This document shows, piece after piece, positions 35,874 to 44,947 of a stretch of DNA of 64,000 bases. The position numbers and the translations under genes were made by a program. Below the pieces are notes generated by a model, which did no database searches, was not told the DNA's origin, and saw only the letters and a program-made list of their open reading frames with translations. Position 1 is the stretch's first letter, and every line of letters begins with the position of its first letter. Source of the DNA: Flavobacterium stagni (GTDB lineage: Bacteria > Bacteroidota > Bacteroidia > Flavobacteriales > Flavobacteriaceae); the NCBI RefSeq assembly GCF_004122105.1, contig NZ_SBKN01000002.1:248001-312000 (forward strand), given 5' to 3'.

Positions 35874-37211
35874 ATGAAACTGCTTAAAGAATTCCCGCGC
35901 GCCCTTTGGATTTCCCTTACCATATTTTTGGTGTTGCTAGGTATCAATCTTTTGTTGGGTGCTAAAATGGACTTTTGGAACGATATCCGTCCGATGTTCC
36001 TCTACACCATGACTTACGGCTTAACGCTGTACTATGCCAATGCAGTGGTGTTTATGGGCTTGGATAAAATGTTTGCCAATAATCGATTCACCCCAAAACG
36101 CTTGGTGTTCGGATTTCTGGCTTCGTTCACCATCACCATCGGAGTATTGTTTCTCCTTCACTTAGGGCAAGAAGTGTTCATCGAAGGTAAACCTTTGGAA
36201 CTCTTCTTAGCCAAAGAATCGCCCGCCAATTATCTGGTTTCAATCATCATCACGCTCATCGTTTCCTTGGCTATCCACGCGTTTTATTTCTATAAAGCCT
36301 TGAGTGAACGAAAAATCAAAGAACAACAATTCATTGCAGGAGCTGCCAATGCCCGCTTTGAAAGTTTGAAAAACCAAATCGATCCGCACTTTCTTTTCAA
36401 TAGTTTGAACGTATTGAGTTCGCTCATCGAAGAAAATCCGGATACCGCTCAAAAGTTCACTACTTCCTTATCCAAAATCTACCGTTATGTTTTGGAACAA
36501 AAAGACAAAGAAGTGGTAACCGTTCATGAAGAATTGGCCTTCGCCAAAACCTATATGAACTTACTCAAAATGCGGTTTGAAAACAGTATTACATTCACTT
36601 TGCCCGAACTAACAACAGTTCCCGAAGAAGCCAAAGTGGTGCCGTTATCGCTACAATTGTTGCTTGAAAATTGCATCAAACACAATGTAGTGAGCGAACA
36701 AAAGCCGTTACATATTTCAATTACCTTGGAAAACGATTATTTAGTCGTGTCAAATAATTTGCAGAAAAAGGAAACTTTGGACGATCGGCAAGGGGTCGGA
36801 CTCCAGAATATATTCAGTCGGTACGAGTTATTGACCGACCGAAAAGTTCGCATCGACAGTTCGGCCACCACTTTTTCGGTTCATTTGCCGGTATTGACCA
36901 AAACGATTGAAACTGTGACTTTGGTTGAGGAGTTCAATGAAAAGTCGGCTTACCTCAGAGCCCGAGAAAAAGTGAAAAAAGTAAAGGATTTTTACGCCAA
37001 TTTGATTTCCTACTGTACCGTGATTCCGTTACTCGTGATCATCAATTTATGGACGGGCGGTTACCAATGGTTTTGGTTTCCGATGATGGGATGGGGGTTC
37101 GGACTTACCATGCATGCCCTTGGAACTTTTGGGTATGGTCAAAAATGGGAAGAGCGTAAAATACAAGAATTCATGCAAAAAAATAAACACAACTCCAGTA
37201 AATGGAATTAA
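35874..37211 (+). CDS. LytS-type sensor histidine kinase with C-terminal 2TM domain
   Basis: 445 residues. Four membrane helices (about residues 8-140) are followed by a His_kinase/LytS-type module: 'FESLKNQIDPHFLFNSLNVLSSLI' with the phosphate-accepting His (about residue 172), an N-box 'LLENCIKHNVV' and a G-box 'GVGLQNIFSRYELL'. From about residue 358 a second membrane module follows: 'YLRAREKVKKVKDFYANLI', two hydrophobic helices, and 'GQKWEERKIQEFMQK', which is the 2TM domain. The two small genes downstream encode the same module alone. The cognate response regulator is a LytTR protein 0.7 kb further on. Confidence 0.93.
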   Translation: MKLLKEFPRALWISLTIFLVLLGINLLLGAKMDFWNDIRPMFLYTMTYGLTLYYANAVVFMGLDKMFANNRFTPKRLVFGFLASFTITIGVLFLLHLGQEVFIEGKPLELFLAKESPANYLVSIIITLIVSLAIHAFYFYKALSERKIKEQQFIAGAANARFESLKNQIDPHFLFNSLNVLSSLIEENPDTAQKFTTSLSKIYRYVLEQKDKEVVTVHEELAFAKTYMNLLKMRFENSITFTLPELTTVPEEAKVVPLSLQLLLENCIKHNVVSEQKPLHISITLENDYLVVSNNLQKKETLDDRQGVGLQNIFSRYELLTDRKVRIDSSATTFSVHLPVLTKTIETVTLVEEFNEKSAYLRAREKVKKVKDFYANLISYCTVIPLLVIINLWTGGYQWFWFPMMGWGFGLTMHALGTFGYGQKWEERKIQEFMQKNKHNSSKWN

Positions 37212-37222
37212 AAATAGTACCT

Positions 37223-37525
37223 ATGGAAACACCAATGGATCAAGAAAATTACAAACGAGCCAAAGAACAAGTGAAAGAAATACGCGGATTTTATTCCCAC
37301 CTGATGGTATTTATCTTAGTCAATCTCTTTTTCTTGTACATCAACTTAAAACATTCACCCGAACATTTATGGTTCTTTTGGCCCACAGTGGGTTGGGGAA
37401 TAGGCGTGTTCTTCCACGGTATTCGGGTTTTTAATCACCATCCCTTTTTTGGGAAAGGTTGGGAAGAACGTAAAATTCGACAGTTTATGGAAGAAGAACA
37501 ACGCAGACGCAAAAAATACGAATAG
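37223..37525 (+). CDS. stand-alone 2TM-domain membrane protein
   Basis: 100 residues from the ATG at 37223; a start at 37202 would overlap the kinase stop. Two membrane helices lie between 'YKRAKEQVKEIRGFYSHLM' and 'GKGWEERKIRQFMEEE', the same frame as the C-terminal module of the kinase. Probably an inner-membrane accessory of the kinase. Two bases separate it from the next gene. Confidence 0.88.
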   Translation: METPMDQENYKRAKEQVKEIRGFYSHLMVFILVNLFFLYINLKHSPEHLWFFWPTVGWGIGVFFHGIRVFNHHPFFGKGWEERKIRQFMEEEQRRRKKYE

Positions 37526-37527
37526 TT

Positions 37528-37827
37528 ATGACACCAGAAGATCAATTTGCCTACGAAGCAGCGCAAGAACGCGTGAAGAAAATTAAAGGATTGTATACCC
37601 ATGCCTTCGTGTATGTGGTAGTCAATGCACTCATCATTTTTTCCATTGCTCGGGAATTGCCCGACAACGAAACCCTTTTTCAACCTGGTGTTTTCAGTAC
37701 GGCTTTCTTTTGGGGCATCGGACTCCTTGGTCACGCTTTATCAGTGATTATTCCTGAATTTATTTTGGGAAAAGACTGGGAAGAACGCAAAATCCAACAG
37801 TATATGGAGGATGAGAAGAAGAAGTGA
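37528..37827 (+). CDS. stand-alone 2TM-domain membrane protein, second copy
   Basis: 99 residues, similar to the preceding gene: 'YEAAQERVKKIKGLYTHAF', two hydrophobic helices with 'WGIGLLGHAL', and 'GKDWEERKIQQYMEDE' at the end. It follows the first copy directly, so both probably come from duplication of the kinase's own module. Function unknown; the conserved W-E-E-R-K-I ending suggests a cytoplasmic contact site. Confidence 0.88.
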   Translation: MTPEDQFAYEAAQERVKKIKGLYTHAFVYVVVNALIIFSIARELPDNETLFQPGVFSTAFFWGIGLLGHALSVIIPEFILGKDWEERKIQQYMEDEKKK

Positions 37828-37835
37828 TTTTAGAA

Positions 37836-37933
37836 GAAAGAAGAAAGAAGAAAGATGCAAGAAGCAAGAAGCAAGAAAATTGAGTTTAAAATCGGTTACA
37901 ACGTTAAATTTTAAACCTGAAACCTGAAACCTC
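37836..37933 (+). repeat. simple imperfect repeats before the response-regulator gene
   Basis: Three short repeat runs in a row: AGAAGAAAGA units, then GCAAGAA units, then AAACCTG units. The last family also occurs near 62340-62355 and 62477-62492. Confidence 0.75.
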
Positions 37934-37934
37934 T

Positions 37935-38693
37935 ATGACCCTACTCATCATTGAAGACGAAAAACCAGCCGCGCGCTTACTCCAACGCAAAGTGGAGAAA
38001 CTTGGGTATGCAGTAACCCATTTATTGCACTCTGTGGAAGAATCCATTGCTTGGTTTCAAAACAATCCGCATCCCGATTTGATTTTTTTGGATATCCAAT
38101 TATCCGACGGTTTATCCTTTGAAATCTTTGAAGCTATCGAAATTAAGAGTGCCATCATTTTCACAACCGCTTATGACGAGTATGCGCTCAAGGCTTTTAA
38201 ATTAAATAGCATTGATTATTTGCTTAAACCGATTGATGAAGACGAATTGGAGTCGGCTATTGCCAAGTTTAAAGCACGAACGGCCACCGTATCGCCTTCC
38301 GCGGCATTGGATTTTGAAACCATTCGCAAGTTATTGGTGAATCCGTTGGATCGAACCTTCAAGAAGCGCTTCACCATTAAAGTAGGTCAACAACTGAAAA
38401 TGATTGCGGTAGAAGAAATTGAATGCATCTACAGCGAAAACAAAGGAACCTATATTCATACGTTGGACAATCGGGATTATCTTTTGGACCAAACGGTCGA
38501 ACAAGTCGAAAGTGAGCTCGATCCCAAAGCCTTTTTCCGTGTTTCCCGCAAATTCATTATTCCGCTGGCAGCGATTCGCGAAATTCAGTTGCACAGCAAT
38601 TCCCGTCTCAAAGTGCTTTTACCTACTTATAAGGCAGACGAAGTCATTGTAGCCCGCGAACGGGTAGGGGAGTTTAAAGAGTGGCTAGGATAA
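37935..38693 (+). CDS. LytTR-family response regulator
   Basis: 252 residues. The receiver domain has the acidic pair at 7-8, phosphate-accepting Asp53 ('LIFLDIQLSDG') and Lys in 'LLKPID'. The LytTR DNA-binding domain fills residues about 140-252 ('RFTIKVGQQLKMIAVEEIECIYSEN', 'FFRVSRKFIIPLAAIREI'). It follows the sensor kinase and the two 2TM genes, in the same direction, with 107 bases of repeat sequence in between. Its target promoters cannot be read; LytTR proteins bind direct repeats near promoters. Confidence 0.95.
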   Translation: MTLLIIEDEKPAARLLQRKVEKLGYAVTHLLHSVEESIAWFQNNPHPDLIFLDIQLSDGLSFEIFEAIEIKSAIIFTTAYDEYALKAFKLNSIDYLLKPIDEDELESAIAKFKARTATVSPSAALDFETIRKLLVNPLDRTFKKRFTIKVGQQLKMIAVEEIECIYSENKGTYIHTLDNRDYLLDQTVEQVESELDPKAFFRVSRKFIIPLAAIREIQLHSNSRLKVLLPTYKADEVIVARERVGEFKEWLG

Positions 38694-38783
38694 AAGTTGT
38701 TGTTTTAAATTTGATTATTCTAAATTATAAATTGAATGGTATACTAAATAAATTTAAAACTCAAAATTTATAATTTATAATAT

Positions 38784-39803
38784 TTATTTACTCACCCGAT
38801 GCACCACAAACGTAATGGCTGCCAATAAAAAGAAAGCCACCGCTTGATGCGTCACACCGAGCCATAAGGGCACATTGTAAAGTAAGGTGAAAATCCCTAA
38901 TCCGACTTGTATAAAAACCACAACTAGTAATGCGTTCAAACCGCGTTGTTGGGTGGTTGACAACGAATATTTTTTACTGCGGAAATAAAGTGTGAGGTTT
39001 AAGGCCACTACGATGTAGGCCAACATACGGTGCATAAACTGAACGCCACTTTTGCCTTCGGTAAAACGCAACAACCAATTGGGTTTTTCTAACGCAATAC
39101 TTTCATGGAAAAACTGTCCGTCGCTCATCATTGGCCAATGGTTGTGCACATGGCCCGCATCCAAGCCAGCCACAAAACCACCCCAGATAATTTGTACAAC
39201 CACTACAATCCAGGTCAGGCGCGCTAACTTTTTCAAAGGTGCAATTACCTCTTGGCGACCTGCATAAATCAAATCCAACGCCACCCAAAATGTATACGCA
39301 AACGTCAAAAAGGCAAAGGTCAAATGGATGGATAAACGAAAATGACTCACATCGGGTTGGTTGAAATCTACCAAGCCGCTTTTCACCATAAACCATCCCA
39401 AGAAGCCTTGAAATGCTCCCATTCCTAGAAGGGTCAAACATTTTAAGACGGTGTCTTGCGTCAGTCTCTTTTTAATTAAAAAATAAAAGAAGGGAATCAA
39501 GAAAACAAACCCTAATATCCGTGCGATAAAACGGTGAAACCACTCCCAGAAATAGATGAATTTATAATCGGAAAGCGTGAAGTGACTGTTGATTTTTTGG
39601 TACTCGGGGAACTTCTTATATTCGTCAAAGGCTGCTTGCCATGCCGCTTCACTCATGGGGGGAAAGGTGTCAGTAACCAAATGCCAATCCGTCATCGATA
39701 AACCCGATCCGGTCAAGCGAGTGATACCACCCACAACGACCATGACAAATACCATTACACATCCCGTTAACAACCAATAAATAACGCCTTTGTCGGTTTT
39801 CAT
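38784..39803 (-). CDS. ctaA: heme A synthase (COX15/CtaA), type without Cys pair
   Basis: 339 residues with about eight membrane helices. It turns heme O into heme A for cytochrome oxidases. Visible: 'VVVGGITRLTGSGLSMTDWH', the heme-ligand His in 'WEWFHRFIARILG', 'AFQGFLGWFMVKSGL', 'SHFRLSIHLTFAF', and the second-half ligands in 'FMHRMLAYIVVAL' and 'HQAVAF'. The long loop after the first helix and the lack of the extracellular Cys pair fit the type of alphaproteobacteria and mitochondria. It stands alone with an exact promoter box. Confidence 0.95.
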   Translation of the reverse strand: MKTDKGVIYWLLTGCVMVFVMVVVGGITRLTGSGLSMTDWHLVTDTFPPMSEAAWQAAFDEYKKFPEYQKINSHFTLSDYKFIYFWEWFHRFIARILGFVFLIPFFYFLIKKRLTQDTVLKCLTLLGMGAFQGFLGWFMVKSGLVDFNQPDVSHFRLSIHLTFAFLTFAYTFWVALDLIYAGRQEVIAPLKKLARLTWIVVVVQIIWGGFVAGLDAGHVHNHWPMMSDGQFFHESIALEKPNWLLRFTEGKSGVQFMHRMLAYIVVALNLTLYFRSKKYSLSTTQQRGLNALLVVVFIQVGLGIFTLLYNVPLWLGVTHQAVAFFLLAAITFVVHRVSK

Positions 39804-39825
39804 AGTGCCAAAATTTTAAGCCCCA

Positions 39826-39833
39826 CAAAGGTA
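39826..39833 (-). promoter_or_regulatory. -7 box TACCTTTG before ctaA
   Basis: Exact TAnnTTTG on the minus strand, 22 bases before the start codon. Confidence 0.65.
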
Positions 39834-39940
39834 CATTACAGGAGCGAATTCGAACAATTAAACAGGGGTTAATTTTTTGTTTTTTTCCAACAAATGGAAG
39901 AAGAAAGTATTCAAGACTTCTATTTAAAATAGCACGATAC

Positions 39941-39972
39941 TCAGCGGCTCAGCGGCTCAGCAGCTCAGCAGC
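39941..39972. repeat. 8-bp tandem repeat, four copies
   Basis: TCAGCGGC twice then TCAGCAGC twice, ending at the stop codon of the tRNA nucleotidyltransferase gene. One of several CTCAG-type repeat runs in the window. Confidence 0.85.
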
Positions 39973-41387
39973 TACACCAAACCCATTCCTTTCGCCTTGG
40001 CCAACACAAAGTCATAGGCCGCTTGGTATTCATTCGGAATTTCACCTTCCAAAATCGCTTCTTTCACCGCGTCTTTCAATATCCCCACTTCCCGCGAAGG
40101 CTTTAGCTTAAAAACCTCCATAATCTCTTCTCCCGAAATGGGTGGTTGGAAATTGCGCACCTGATCACGTACTTCAACTTCTACGATTTTTTGGCGCACC
40201 AACTCAAAGTTCTTGTGGTACTTTTCAAATTTCTTTGGATTCTTCGTCGTAATATCGGCTTCGCAAAGGGTCATCAAACTTTCCACATCTTCACCAGCAT
40301 CAAAAATCAAACGGCGCACCGCACTATCGGTCACAATATCTTGGGCCAATACAATCGGGCGCGAACTCATCATCACCATTTTCTGCACAAATTTCATCTT
40401 CTGATTCAGCGGCATGTGCAAACGCGCAAAGAGTTTCTTCACCATTTTGCCGCCTAAAAATTCGTGCCCATGAAACGTCCATCCTTGTTTTTTGTGAAAA
40501 CGCTTGGTCGGCGCTTTTCCAATATCATGCAACAATGCCGCCCAACGCAACCATAAGTCGTCACTGTTCGGACAGATATTATCTACCACTTCTAAGGTGT
40601 GGTAAAAATTGTTTTTATGGGTATGACCTTCCACTTCCTCTACATTGTTCAAGGCGGTCAGTTCGGGAAGAATTCGTTCCAATAAGCCCGTTTGATGCAA
40701 GAGTAAAAATCCGGTCGAAGGCTTGGATGTCGCCAATATTTTATGCAATTCATCCACAATGCGCTCACCCGAAATGATGTCAATACGGTAGGCATTACGC
40801 GTTATGGATTCCAACGATTCGGGTACTATCGTAAATTGTAATTGGGTCGCAAAACGAATCGCTCGCAACATGCGCAACGGATCATCAGAATAGGTAATGT
40901 CGGGATCCAATGGCGTACGTATCAACTTCGCTTCCAAGTCGGCCACCCCGTTAAACGGATCGACCAATGCGCCAAAATTGTCCGCATTCAAAGAAAACGC
41001 CAAGGCATTGATGGTAAAGTCGCGACGGTTTTGATCGTCTTGAAGTGAACCGGAGGCCACAAGGGGGTTCCGACTCTCTTCTGTGTAACTCTCTTTTCGG
41101 GCGCCAACAAATTCGATATCCATGTCTTTGTAACGCAACATCGCCGTGCCGTAGTTCTTGAAAACTTGCACTTTAGGCTGGTGGGGAAGGAGGCTGCTGA
41201 CTTTCAATGCCAACTCAATTCCCGAACCTACAGCGACAATGTCAATATCTTTTTTGTGGTTGCGCTCCAACAAAATATCCCGCACAAAGCCGCCAATCAC
41301 ATAGCACTCAAGCTGTAATTCTTGAGCCGCTTGTGTCACCACTTTAAATATCTTTTGATCTAAAACGTCAGCGTATTGGGTTTTCAA
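39972..41387 (-). CDS. tRNA nucleotidyltransferase (CCA-adding type) with HD domain
   Basis: 471 residues. The N-terminal polymerase-beta fold has '[25 protein letters not shown]' with the G-G-x-x-R-D and D-x-D motifs, then '[11 protein letters not shown]' (Arg and Asp of the family) and '[17 protein letters not shown]'. An HD phosphohydrolase-type domain follows ('[17 protein letters not shown]' with His-Asp). The enzyme adds or repairs the CCA end of tRNAs. Its promoter box is exact. Some class II members are poly(A) polymerases; the single copy here favours the tRNA function. Confidence 0.94.
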   Translation of the reverse strand: MKTQYADVLDQKIFKVVTQAAQELQLECYVIGGFVRDILLERNHKKDIDIVAVGSGIELALKVSSLLPHQPKVQVFKNYGTAMLRYKDMDIEFVGARKESYTEESRNPLVASGSLQDDQNRRDFTINALAFSLNADNFGALVDPFNGVADLEAKLIRTPLDPDITYSDDPLRMLRAIRFATQLQFTIVPESLESITRNAYRIDIISGERIVDELHKILATSKPSTGFLLLHQTGLLERILPELTALNNVEEVEGHTHKNNFYHTLEVVDNICPNSDDLWLRWAALLHDIGKAPTKRFHKKQGWTFHGHEFLGGKMVKKLFARLHMPLNQKMKFVQKMVMMSSRPIVLAQDIVTDSAVRRLIFDAGEDVESLMTLCEADITTKNPKKFEKYHKNFELVRQKIVEVEVRDQVRNFQPPISGEEIMEVFKLKPSREVGILKDAVKEAILEGEIPNEYQAAYDFVLAKAKGMGLV

Positions 41388-41404
41388 CGGAATATTTTTT
41401 TTTG

Positions 41405-41412
41405 CAAAAGTA
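41405..41412 (-). promoter_or_regulatory. -7 box TACTTTTG before the tRNA nucleotidyltransferase gene
   Basis: Exact TAnnTTTG on the minus strand, 17 bases before the start codon. Confidence 0.65.
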
Positions 41413-41487
41413 CAAATTCACTTTGGTTATTTGGGCACCCGGGCGCGTCATCCGCTGTATCTTTTATTCCGCTAATGCTTCATAAAA

Positions 41488-41511
41488 GGATGCCTCCCGA
41501 GACTTTGGGGC
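41488..41511 (+). repeat. short repeat related to 31661-31680
   Basis: GGATGCCTCCCGAGACTTTG here compares with GGATGCTTCCGAGTCTTCGG at 31661; a CCGAG-CTTCGG-type hairpin core is shared. Confidence 0.45.
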
Positions 41512-41534
41512 TACTGCTGGTGCAATCGGTGCAG

Positions 41535-41610
41535 CAATCAAGATTTTCGAAAATTCAAATCTTCAAATCTTCAATTTTTCAAATTTTAAAATCTTCAAAT
41601 TTTCAAATTA
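41535..41610 (+). repeat. AT-rich stutter repeat (TTCAAATCTTC type)
   Basis: About 75 bp of imperfect units of TTCAAATCTTCAAAT. It lies just before the stop of the YrdC-domain gene, which is transcribed leftward. Confidence 0.75.
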
Positions 41611-41612
41611 TC

Positions 41613-42188
41613 TTATTTCCGGATCACCGTCACTTGCGCATCCTGCGTCAATTTGATGATGGTCGATGGTTTTCCATTTACCTTATCGTGATGCAATTGC
41701 ACCACATAATCCACACCGTTAATAATGGCGGGACTGATTTCTTTAAACGATTGTGGTGTGGGTTCACCCGAAATATTCGCTGAAGTCGATACCAACGGTC
41801 GCTTCATGCGTTCCATCAACTTAAAACAAAAGGGTTCTTTCACCAAACGCATACCGAGCGTATTGTCACTGGCAATAATATTTTGGGCTACATTTTTGGG
41901 TTGGTCCAAAATCAATGTGGTTGGTTTTTCTGAAAGATCCAAGATTTGCCAAGCCACTTCGGGAATGGAATGAAAAACCGAATGCAACATGCGGTCGCCA
42001 TTCATCAACACAATCATGCTCTTGGTTTCTTCGCGTTGCTTTAATGCATAAATCTTTTTCACGGCTTCTTCATTGGTCGCATCACAGCCAATGCCCCAAA
42101 CGGTATCTGTGGGATATAAAATAATGCCGCCTTTCGCAATGACTTCGTAGGCGTTGTGTACTTCTGTTGCAATTAACTTCGGATCCAT
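41613..42188 (-). CDS. YrdC/Sua5-domain protein, threonylcarbamoyl-AMP synthase type
   Basis: 191 residues, the length of single-domain YrdC/TsaC proteins rather than the longer Sua5. The enzyme makes threonylcarbamoyl-AMP from threonine, bicarbonate and ATP for the t6A37 modification of tRNAs that read ANN codons. Visible: 'GGIILYPTDTVWGIGCDATNEEAVKKIYALKQRE', 'SMIVLMN', 'PTTLILD', 'LGMRLVKEPFCFKLMERM' and 'PLVSTSANISGEP'. It follows the WavE gene by three bases and probably shares that transcript without sharing function. Its relative YciO looks similar and cannot be excluded. Confidence 0.88.
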   Translation of the reverse strand: MDPKLIATEVHNAYEVIAKGGIILYPTDTVWGIGCDATNEEAVKKIYALKQREETKSMIVLMNGDRMLHSVFHSIPEVAWQILDLSEKPTTLILDQPKNVAQNIIASDNTLGMRLVKEPFCFKLMERMKRPLVSTSANISGEPTPQSFKEISPAIINGVDYVVQLHHDKVNGKPSTIIKLTQDAQVTVIRK

Positions 42189-42191
42189 AAC

Positions 42192-43172
42192 TTAAGCACG
42201 CTTCATGCGCTGTAAACGTTTCTTTCTTCGTCTAAAATTTTTTAAAACATACCGGAACGAATTCCATTTCACCTGCAGTGCCATCCAAAAGTCATTGCTG
42301 TTTTTTTGCACACAATAGGCATCGTACAAGGCTTCCCATTGGATAAAACTGTACAAGGTAGGATTATCCAATTCAATGTCCATTTTTTCGGGTAAGCGCA
42401 ATCCCAATTGGTCCAATTCCAAGAATACAAAATTGTCAATCAACGTTTTTTCGGAAAGGGCAATTTTTGAAAATGGCAATTCGGTATAATAGTCCAACTG
42501 CAAGTCAATCCCTTTTTTGGCCGTACAAGCATACCAAATGTACTGCTCACAGGCATAGCGCATTTTATAGGCTTCGTAAGGATAGGCTTCGTTGTAAATA
42601 ATATGATTTTCAGGAAAACGACGGGTCGTCTCAGGTTCGGGTTGCAACGGAATATCCCACAGCAACTGCATATCCGTAGTCAATCCCACTTGAAAAATAT
42701 CACTCACATGATAAAGAATCGGCACGCGTCGCGGGTCTTTGGTAAACGCCACTGAAGTCAGCACACGTTCTTCAAAAACCTTGTAATCATTGTAGGCCGT
42801 GTATTTGCCCAAATAATCCATAAAACCTCCATGAATCAAACGGCAATCACTGCGCAGTTTCATCGTGTATTTTCGCGTGGCTTTCAATACGCCATTGCGC
42901 GTCGATACAATTTGTCGGTTGTTGTTATTGTATTTGGAGGTGTTGCTATCGTAATAGGAAGTGCCACCCGGATCTTCATTTTCCAACAAAACATCAAAGT
43001 CCAAATGCGAAACTTCACTTCCTTTCCAGGTAGATAAAATGATTTCGGCTCCCGGTAAAAAAGCACGGGCACTTTCAAGACAACGTTTTGTCAGTTGTAA
43101 ACTCGCTTCATCAGTGGGTTTCCCGTGAACCGGACCCTGAACGACAACCGAAAAATCCGAGGAATTAGGCAT
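42192..43172 (-). CDS. WavE-family lipopolysaccharide synthesis protein
   Basis: 326 residues of the WavE type (PF07507), found in LPS core loci of Vibrio and others and probably a glycosyltransferase. Visible: 'FSVVVQGPVHG', 'LLENEDPGG', 'NNNNRQIVSTRNGVLKA', 'KLRSDCRLIHGGFMDYLG' (R-S-D, DxD-like), 'ILYHVSDIFQVGL' and 'ENHIIYNEAYPYEAY'. The lysine/arginine-rich end ('RRRKKRLQRMKRA') suits a membrane-edge protein. It overlaps the upstream gene by eight bases and ends the cassette of sugar-activation genes. Confidence 0.88.
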   Translation of the reverse strand: MPNSSDFSVVVQGPVHGKPTDEASLQLTKRCLESARAFLPGAEIILSTWKGSEVSHLDFDVLLENEDPGGTSYYDSNTSKYNNNNRQIVSTRNGVLKATRKYTMKLRSDCRLIHGGFMDYLGKYTAYNDYKVFEERVLTSVAFTKDPRRVPILYHVSDIFQVGLTTDMQLLWDIPLQPEPETTRRFPENHIIYNEAYPYEAYKMRYACEQYIWYACTAKKGIDLQLDYYTELPFSKIALSEKTLIDNFVFLELDQLGLRLPEKMDIELDNPTLYSFIQWEALYDAYCVQKNSNDFWMALQVKWNSFRYVLKNFRRRKKRLQRMKRA

Positions 43173-43893
43173 GTTTTTCCAAATAGAGGGTCAAATCTTC
43201 GGGCGTACCTAAACCGTGCATGGCTTCAAAATCAATGTTGTAGATTTTGATTTTTTGTCCTTCAGCGATACAATAATTGTACACAGGACAAGTGTAAAAT
43301 TCATTATTCACACGGTCGTTGTTGGCAATCATATCAATCGCACCATCCACAAAAAAATGCCCTTTGGTAAAGAAATAAATGCCCACGGTAGCAAATTCTG
43401 AAATGGCTTTTTTCTCTTTTACTTCGGTCACATTGCCGTTGTCATCGATTTTGGCAAACGACCACTTCGGATTGCGTTCGGCATCGACAAATGTCAAAAT
43501 ACTGCCGTCTGCTTTTTGATCCAAACAATCGTTGATATACGCTTCAATCGACATATCCACCAATTGATCCGAGTTGGCAATCAATAACGGATAATCGTTG
43601 TTGATGTATTTTCGAGCGAACAAAACTGTACATGCAGTTCCTTCGGTCAATTGATCCAATTCAATGAATTTGGCATTGTAATTTTTTTCCAATTCGGCCA
43701 CCAACTCTCGTTCTTGTTCCAAATGCTCTTTTCGGGCAATCAAAATATAATTGGCATTCGGATAATATAAATTCTCCATCACACGCGCAATCATGGGTTT
43801 GCCATTAACATCGATAAAGGGTTTGGGTTTTTCGTAACCGGCTTGGGCAAAACGACTGCCTTGGCCAGCCATGGGGATAACGATATTGATCAT
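43165..43893 (-). CDS. sugar-phosphate nucleotidyltransferase-like protein, first paralogue
   Basis: 242 residues with the nucleotidyltransferase start 'IVIPMAGQGSRFAQAGYEKPKPFIDVNGKPMI', containing the G-x-G-x-R loop and the P-K-P motif, then 'LLIANSDQLVDM' with the metal-binding Asp. Such enzymes join a sugar phosphate to NTP to make an NDP-sugar. It overlaps neighbours on both sides (8 and 4 bases), so it is part of one coupled unit. The sugar is not known. Confidence 0.88.
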   Translation of the reverse strand: MINIVIPMAGQGSRFAQAGYEKPKPFIDVNGKPMIARVMENLYYPNANYILIARKEHLEQERELVAELEKNYNAKFIELDQLTEGTACTVLFARKYINNDYPLLIANSDQLVDMSIEAYINDCLDQKADGSILTFVDAERNPKWSFAKIDDNGNVTEVKEKKAISEFATVGIYFFTKGHFFVDGAIDMIANNDRVNNEFYTCPVYNYCIAEGQKIKIYNIDFEAMHGLGTPEDLTLYLEKHA

Positions 43894-44222
43894 AAGGTAT
43901 CTACGTATTTATCATTGGAAGCGCCAGGTACTTTCACCACGACGGTGGTAGTGTCAGTTAACGCTCTAAAATCAGTGGAAGTATTGGGTTCAATTTTTAT
44001 AATGGCACCTGGACCGTATTGCACACCGCTCATTTCCACTTCTCCCGAAATAATTACGGTAAATTCAGTGGCAATTTTATGGTGATGGGCTGCTTCGTAT
44101 TCGCCAGCGGTATAGGATTTCACGCCCACTTCAACATCATTGGTTTTGTATAGGGAAGGTTCGAAGTTGCCAATGAACCAGCCTTTGAACATGTCCGCTA
44201 AATCGTGTTTTTCGATCGCCAT
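43890..44222 (-). CDS. cupin-domain protein in sugar-activation cassette
   Basis: 110 residues forming one small cupin barrel: 'AGEYEAAHHHKIATEFTVIISGEVEMSG' with the His cluster and Glu of the metal site, then 'GPGAIIKIEPNTSTDFRAL'. Such proteins act as sugar epimerase- or isomerase-like enzymes or as binding proteins. It lies between two nucleotidyltransferase genes with overlaps of 4 and 1 bases, so a step in making the activated sugar is likely but unproven. Confidence 0.85.
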   Translation of the reverse strand: MAIEKHDLADMFKGWFIGNFEPSLYKTNDVEVGVKSYTAGEYEAAHHHKIATEFTVIISGEVEMSGVQYGPGAIIKIEPNTSTDFRALTDTTTVVVKVPGASNDKYVDTL

Positions 44223-44947
44223 TATTTTTGTGCTTTTAGGTATTCTTGTAAATTTTGTGGGGCGTAAAACGAATGGTAATCCGTTTTGCTAATGCCAAAA
44301 TCCACTACTTTTTGATTCTTTAAAATGTATTCGTTAATTACCGATGAGGTAAAAAAGTTGCCGTTGATTTGCACATCATCCAAGATGCATTGGAACGCAT
44401 TGGTAAAGAAATCTTGGGCTTTGGCAAAAAAGTAAAAACCGGCAATAGCAGCATTACTAATCGGGTTTTTCTCTGCCGTTTGCACCACTTCACCGTTTTC
44501 AATGCGGGCATACGACCAGCGGGGATGAACGGATGGGAAAGTCACTATCCCCACATCGGCTTTGCGCTCGTCGAAAGAAGAAAGAATCGCTTGAAAATTA
44601 TGGTTGATGATTTGGTCGCCGTTCAATACTAAAATGCGATCTTCATCCGATAACGAATCAATCGTCATTAAAATACTGCACAAGGCACCTTTGGTATCGC
44701 TTTTCAATTTGACAATTTCGCTGTTGGGTGCCAACAAACGAATGGTGTTGTCCAAGTGAAATTTACGTACATCTTCATCTTTTAAAATGAAAACCGCTTG
44801 AAATGGTTCGGTAATCGATTGAAATTGCTCGATCACCACTTGAATCATGGGTTTGCCATCAATTTCGACCAAGGGTTTGGGATACGAGAATCCGGCATTG
44901 GTATACAATTCAGAACTACCGGCTAAAGGAATGATGATTTTAAGCAT
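44222..44947 (-). CDS. sugar-phosphate nucleotidyltransferase-like protein, second paralogue with altered P-loop
   Basis: 241 residues, clearly related to the nucleotidyltransferase two genes downstream ('PLAGSSELYTNAGFSYPKPLVEIDGKPMI' against 'PMAGQGSRFAQAGYEKPKPFIDVNGKPMI'). Here the G-x-G-x-R nucleotide loop reads G-S-S-E-L, so the conserved Arg is missing, while the P-K-P motif and 'LNGDQIINHNFQAIL' remain. It may be a regulatory or altered partner, or use a different nucleotide. It overlaps the phosphatase gene upstream by eight bases. Confidence 0.85.
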   Translation of the reverse strand: MLKIIIPLAGSSELYTNAGFSYPKPLVEIDGKPMIQVVIEQFQSITEPFQAVFILKDEDVRKFHLDNTIRLLAPNSEIVKLKSDTKGALCSILMTIDSLSDEDRILVLNGDQIINHNFQAILSSFDERKADVGIVTFPSVHPRWSYARIENGEVVQTAEKNPISNAAIAGFYFFAKAQDFFTNAFQCILDDVQINGNFFTSSVINEYILKNQKVVDFGISKTDYHSFYAPQNLQEYLKAQK

